DNA of 5,411 nucleotides from assembly GCA_016182705.1 (NCBI GenBank), contig JACPGA010000228.1, positions 1-5,411 of the forward strand. Reading direction: 5' to 3'. Within the stretch, counting starts at the first letter, position 1. Each line of letters opens with the position of its first letter. The notes below the pieces were generated by a model. It saw only the letters and a program-made list of their open reading frames with translations. It made no database searches and was not told the origin of the DNA. Below are positions 5,019 to 5,411 of this stretch, in pieces. Both the position numbers and the translations under genes were made by a program. Source of the stretch: Deltaproteobacteria bacterium (GTDB taxonomy: Bacteria; Desulfobacterota; GWC2-55-46).

Positions 5019-5411
5019 TTGATCCTCAAAAATAAAAAGATAACTCTTGGTGTCACCGGGGCCATCTCGGCCTACAAAGCCCTTGAGCTGACAAGGCTCC
5101 TCATAAAGGAGGGCGCTGAGGTCAGGCCTGTTATGACCCGGTCTGCGACCGAGTTCATAACTCCGTTGAGCCTTTCTACCCTTTCCAAAAACCCGGTCTC
5201 AACGGCCCTGTTCGACCTTACGGGCGAAACCAGAATAAGCCACATCGACCTGGCCCAGTCCTCCGACCTCATAATCGTGGCCCCTGCCACGGCGAACATC
5301 ATAGGCAAGGCCGCGAACGGTCTTGCCGACGACCTTCTTTCAACCATCCTCATGGCCGCAAAAGCTCCGGTCCTTTTCGCCCCATCCATGAACTCCCAGA
5401 TGTGGGCGAAC
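5019..5411 (+). CDS. coaBC: CoaBC (Dfp): phosphopantothenoylcysteine decarboxylase/synthetase, N-terminal part
   Basis: The first 131 residues of a protein cut by the window edge. They form the flavin-binding CoaC domain, which decarboxylates 4'-phosphopantothenoylcysteine in coenzyme A synthesis. Visible are the N-terminal Rossmann-like GVTGAISAYK (11-20), SHIDLAQ (74-80) with the catalytic His at 75, APATANIIGKAANG (88-101) of the flavin site, and PSMNSQMW (122-129) with the key Asn at 125. His75 and Asn125 carry the same numbers as in E. coli Dfp, which supports the start chosen. Translation begins at TTG (5019): an in-frame TAA lies at 4995, no ATG or GTG intervenes, and a near-consensus ribosome site precedes it. 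Whether the CoaB synthetase domain follows cannot be seen; fusion is the usual arrangement in bacteria. The gene is separated from the upstream operon by a terminator-like palindrome, so it is probably transcribed separately. Confidence 0.93.
   Translation, partial: MILKNKKITLGVTGAISAYKALELTRLLIKEGAEVRPVMTRSATEFITPLSLSTLSKNPVSTALFDLTGETRISHIDLAQSSDLIIVAPATANIIGKAANGLADDLLSTILMAAKAPVLFAPSMNSQMWAN

Overview
The window (5411 bases, GC-rich genes, AT-rich intergenic stretches) looks like a chromosomal housekeeping region of a Gram-negative bacterium. AGG (Arg) and ATA (Ile) codons are frequent. The separate atpZ-atpI-atpB cluster and the fused nucleotidyltransferase/phosphomannomutase-like protein are both familiar from Desulfobacterota (former Deltaproteobacteria) and related lineages. 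That taxonomic guess is inference and only moderately firm.

Left part, minus strand (about 141-1408): a compact operon with overlapping genes, atpZ, atpI and atpB. It encodes two small membrane accessory proteins of the F-type ATP synthase and the proton-channel subunit a. It probably starts at a promoter near 1498-1469. Six bases after the atpB stop lies a structured inverted-repeat element (16-134), where the c-subunit gene atpE would often be expected.

Middle, plus strand (1593-4860): an extended -10 promoter diverges from the atp promoter. It drives a leader of about 90 nt holding a possible 12-codon upstream ORF and a small hairpin over the Shine-Dalgarno. Next comes an 837-residue protein: sugar-1-phosphate nucleotidyltransferase, left-handed beta-helix and phosphomannomutase-like domains. 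The phosphomannomutase-like part has lost or altered the usual catalytic motifs. A glyoxalase II-like metallo-beta-lactamase-fold hydrolase overlaps its 3' end by 16 bases and is probably translationally coupled.

Right part: a long imperfect palindrome (4898-4957), probably a terminator active in both directions, closes that operon. After an AT-rich promoter region, coaBC (coenzyme A biosynthesis) begins at a TTG codon and runs off the window.

No phage, CRISPR, transposase, tRNA or rRNA gene was seen, and no clearly new multi-gene system. The most interesting items are the structured repeat beside atpB, the degenerate phosphomannomutase-like domain, and the leader of its gene.
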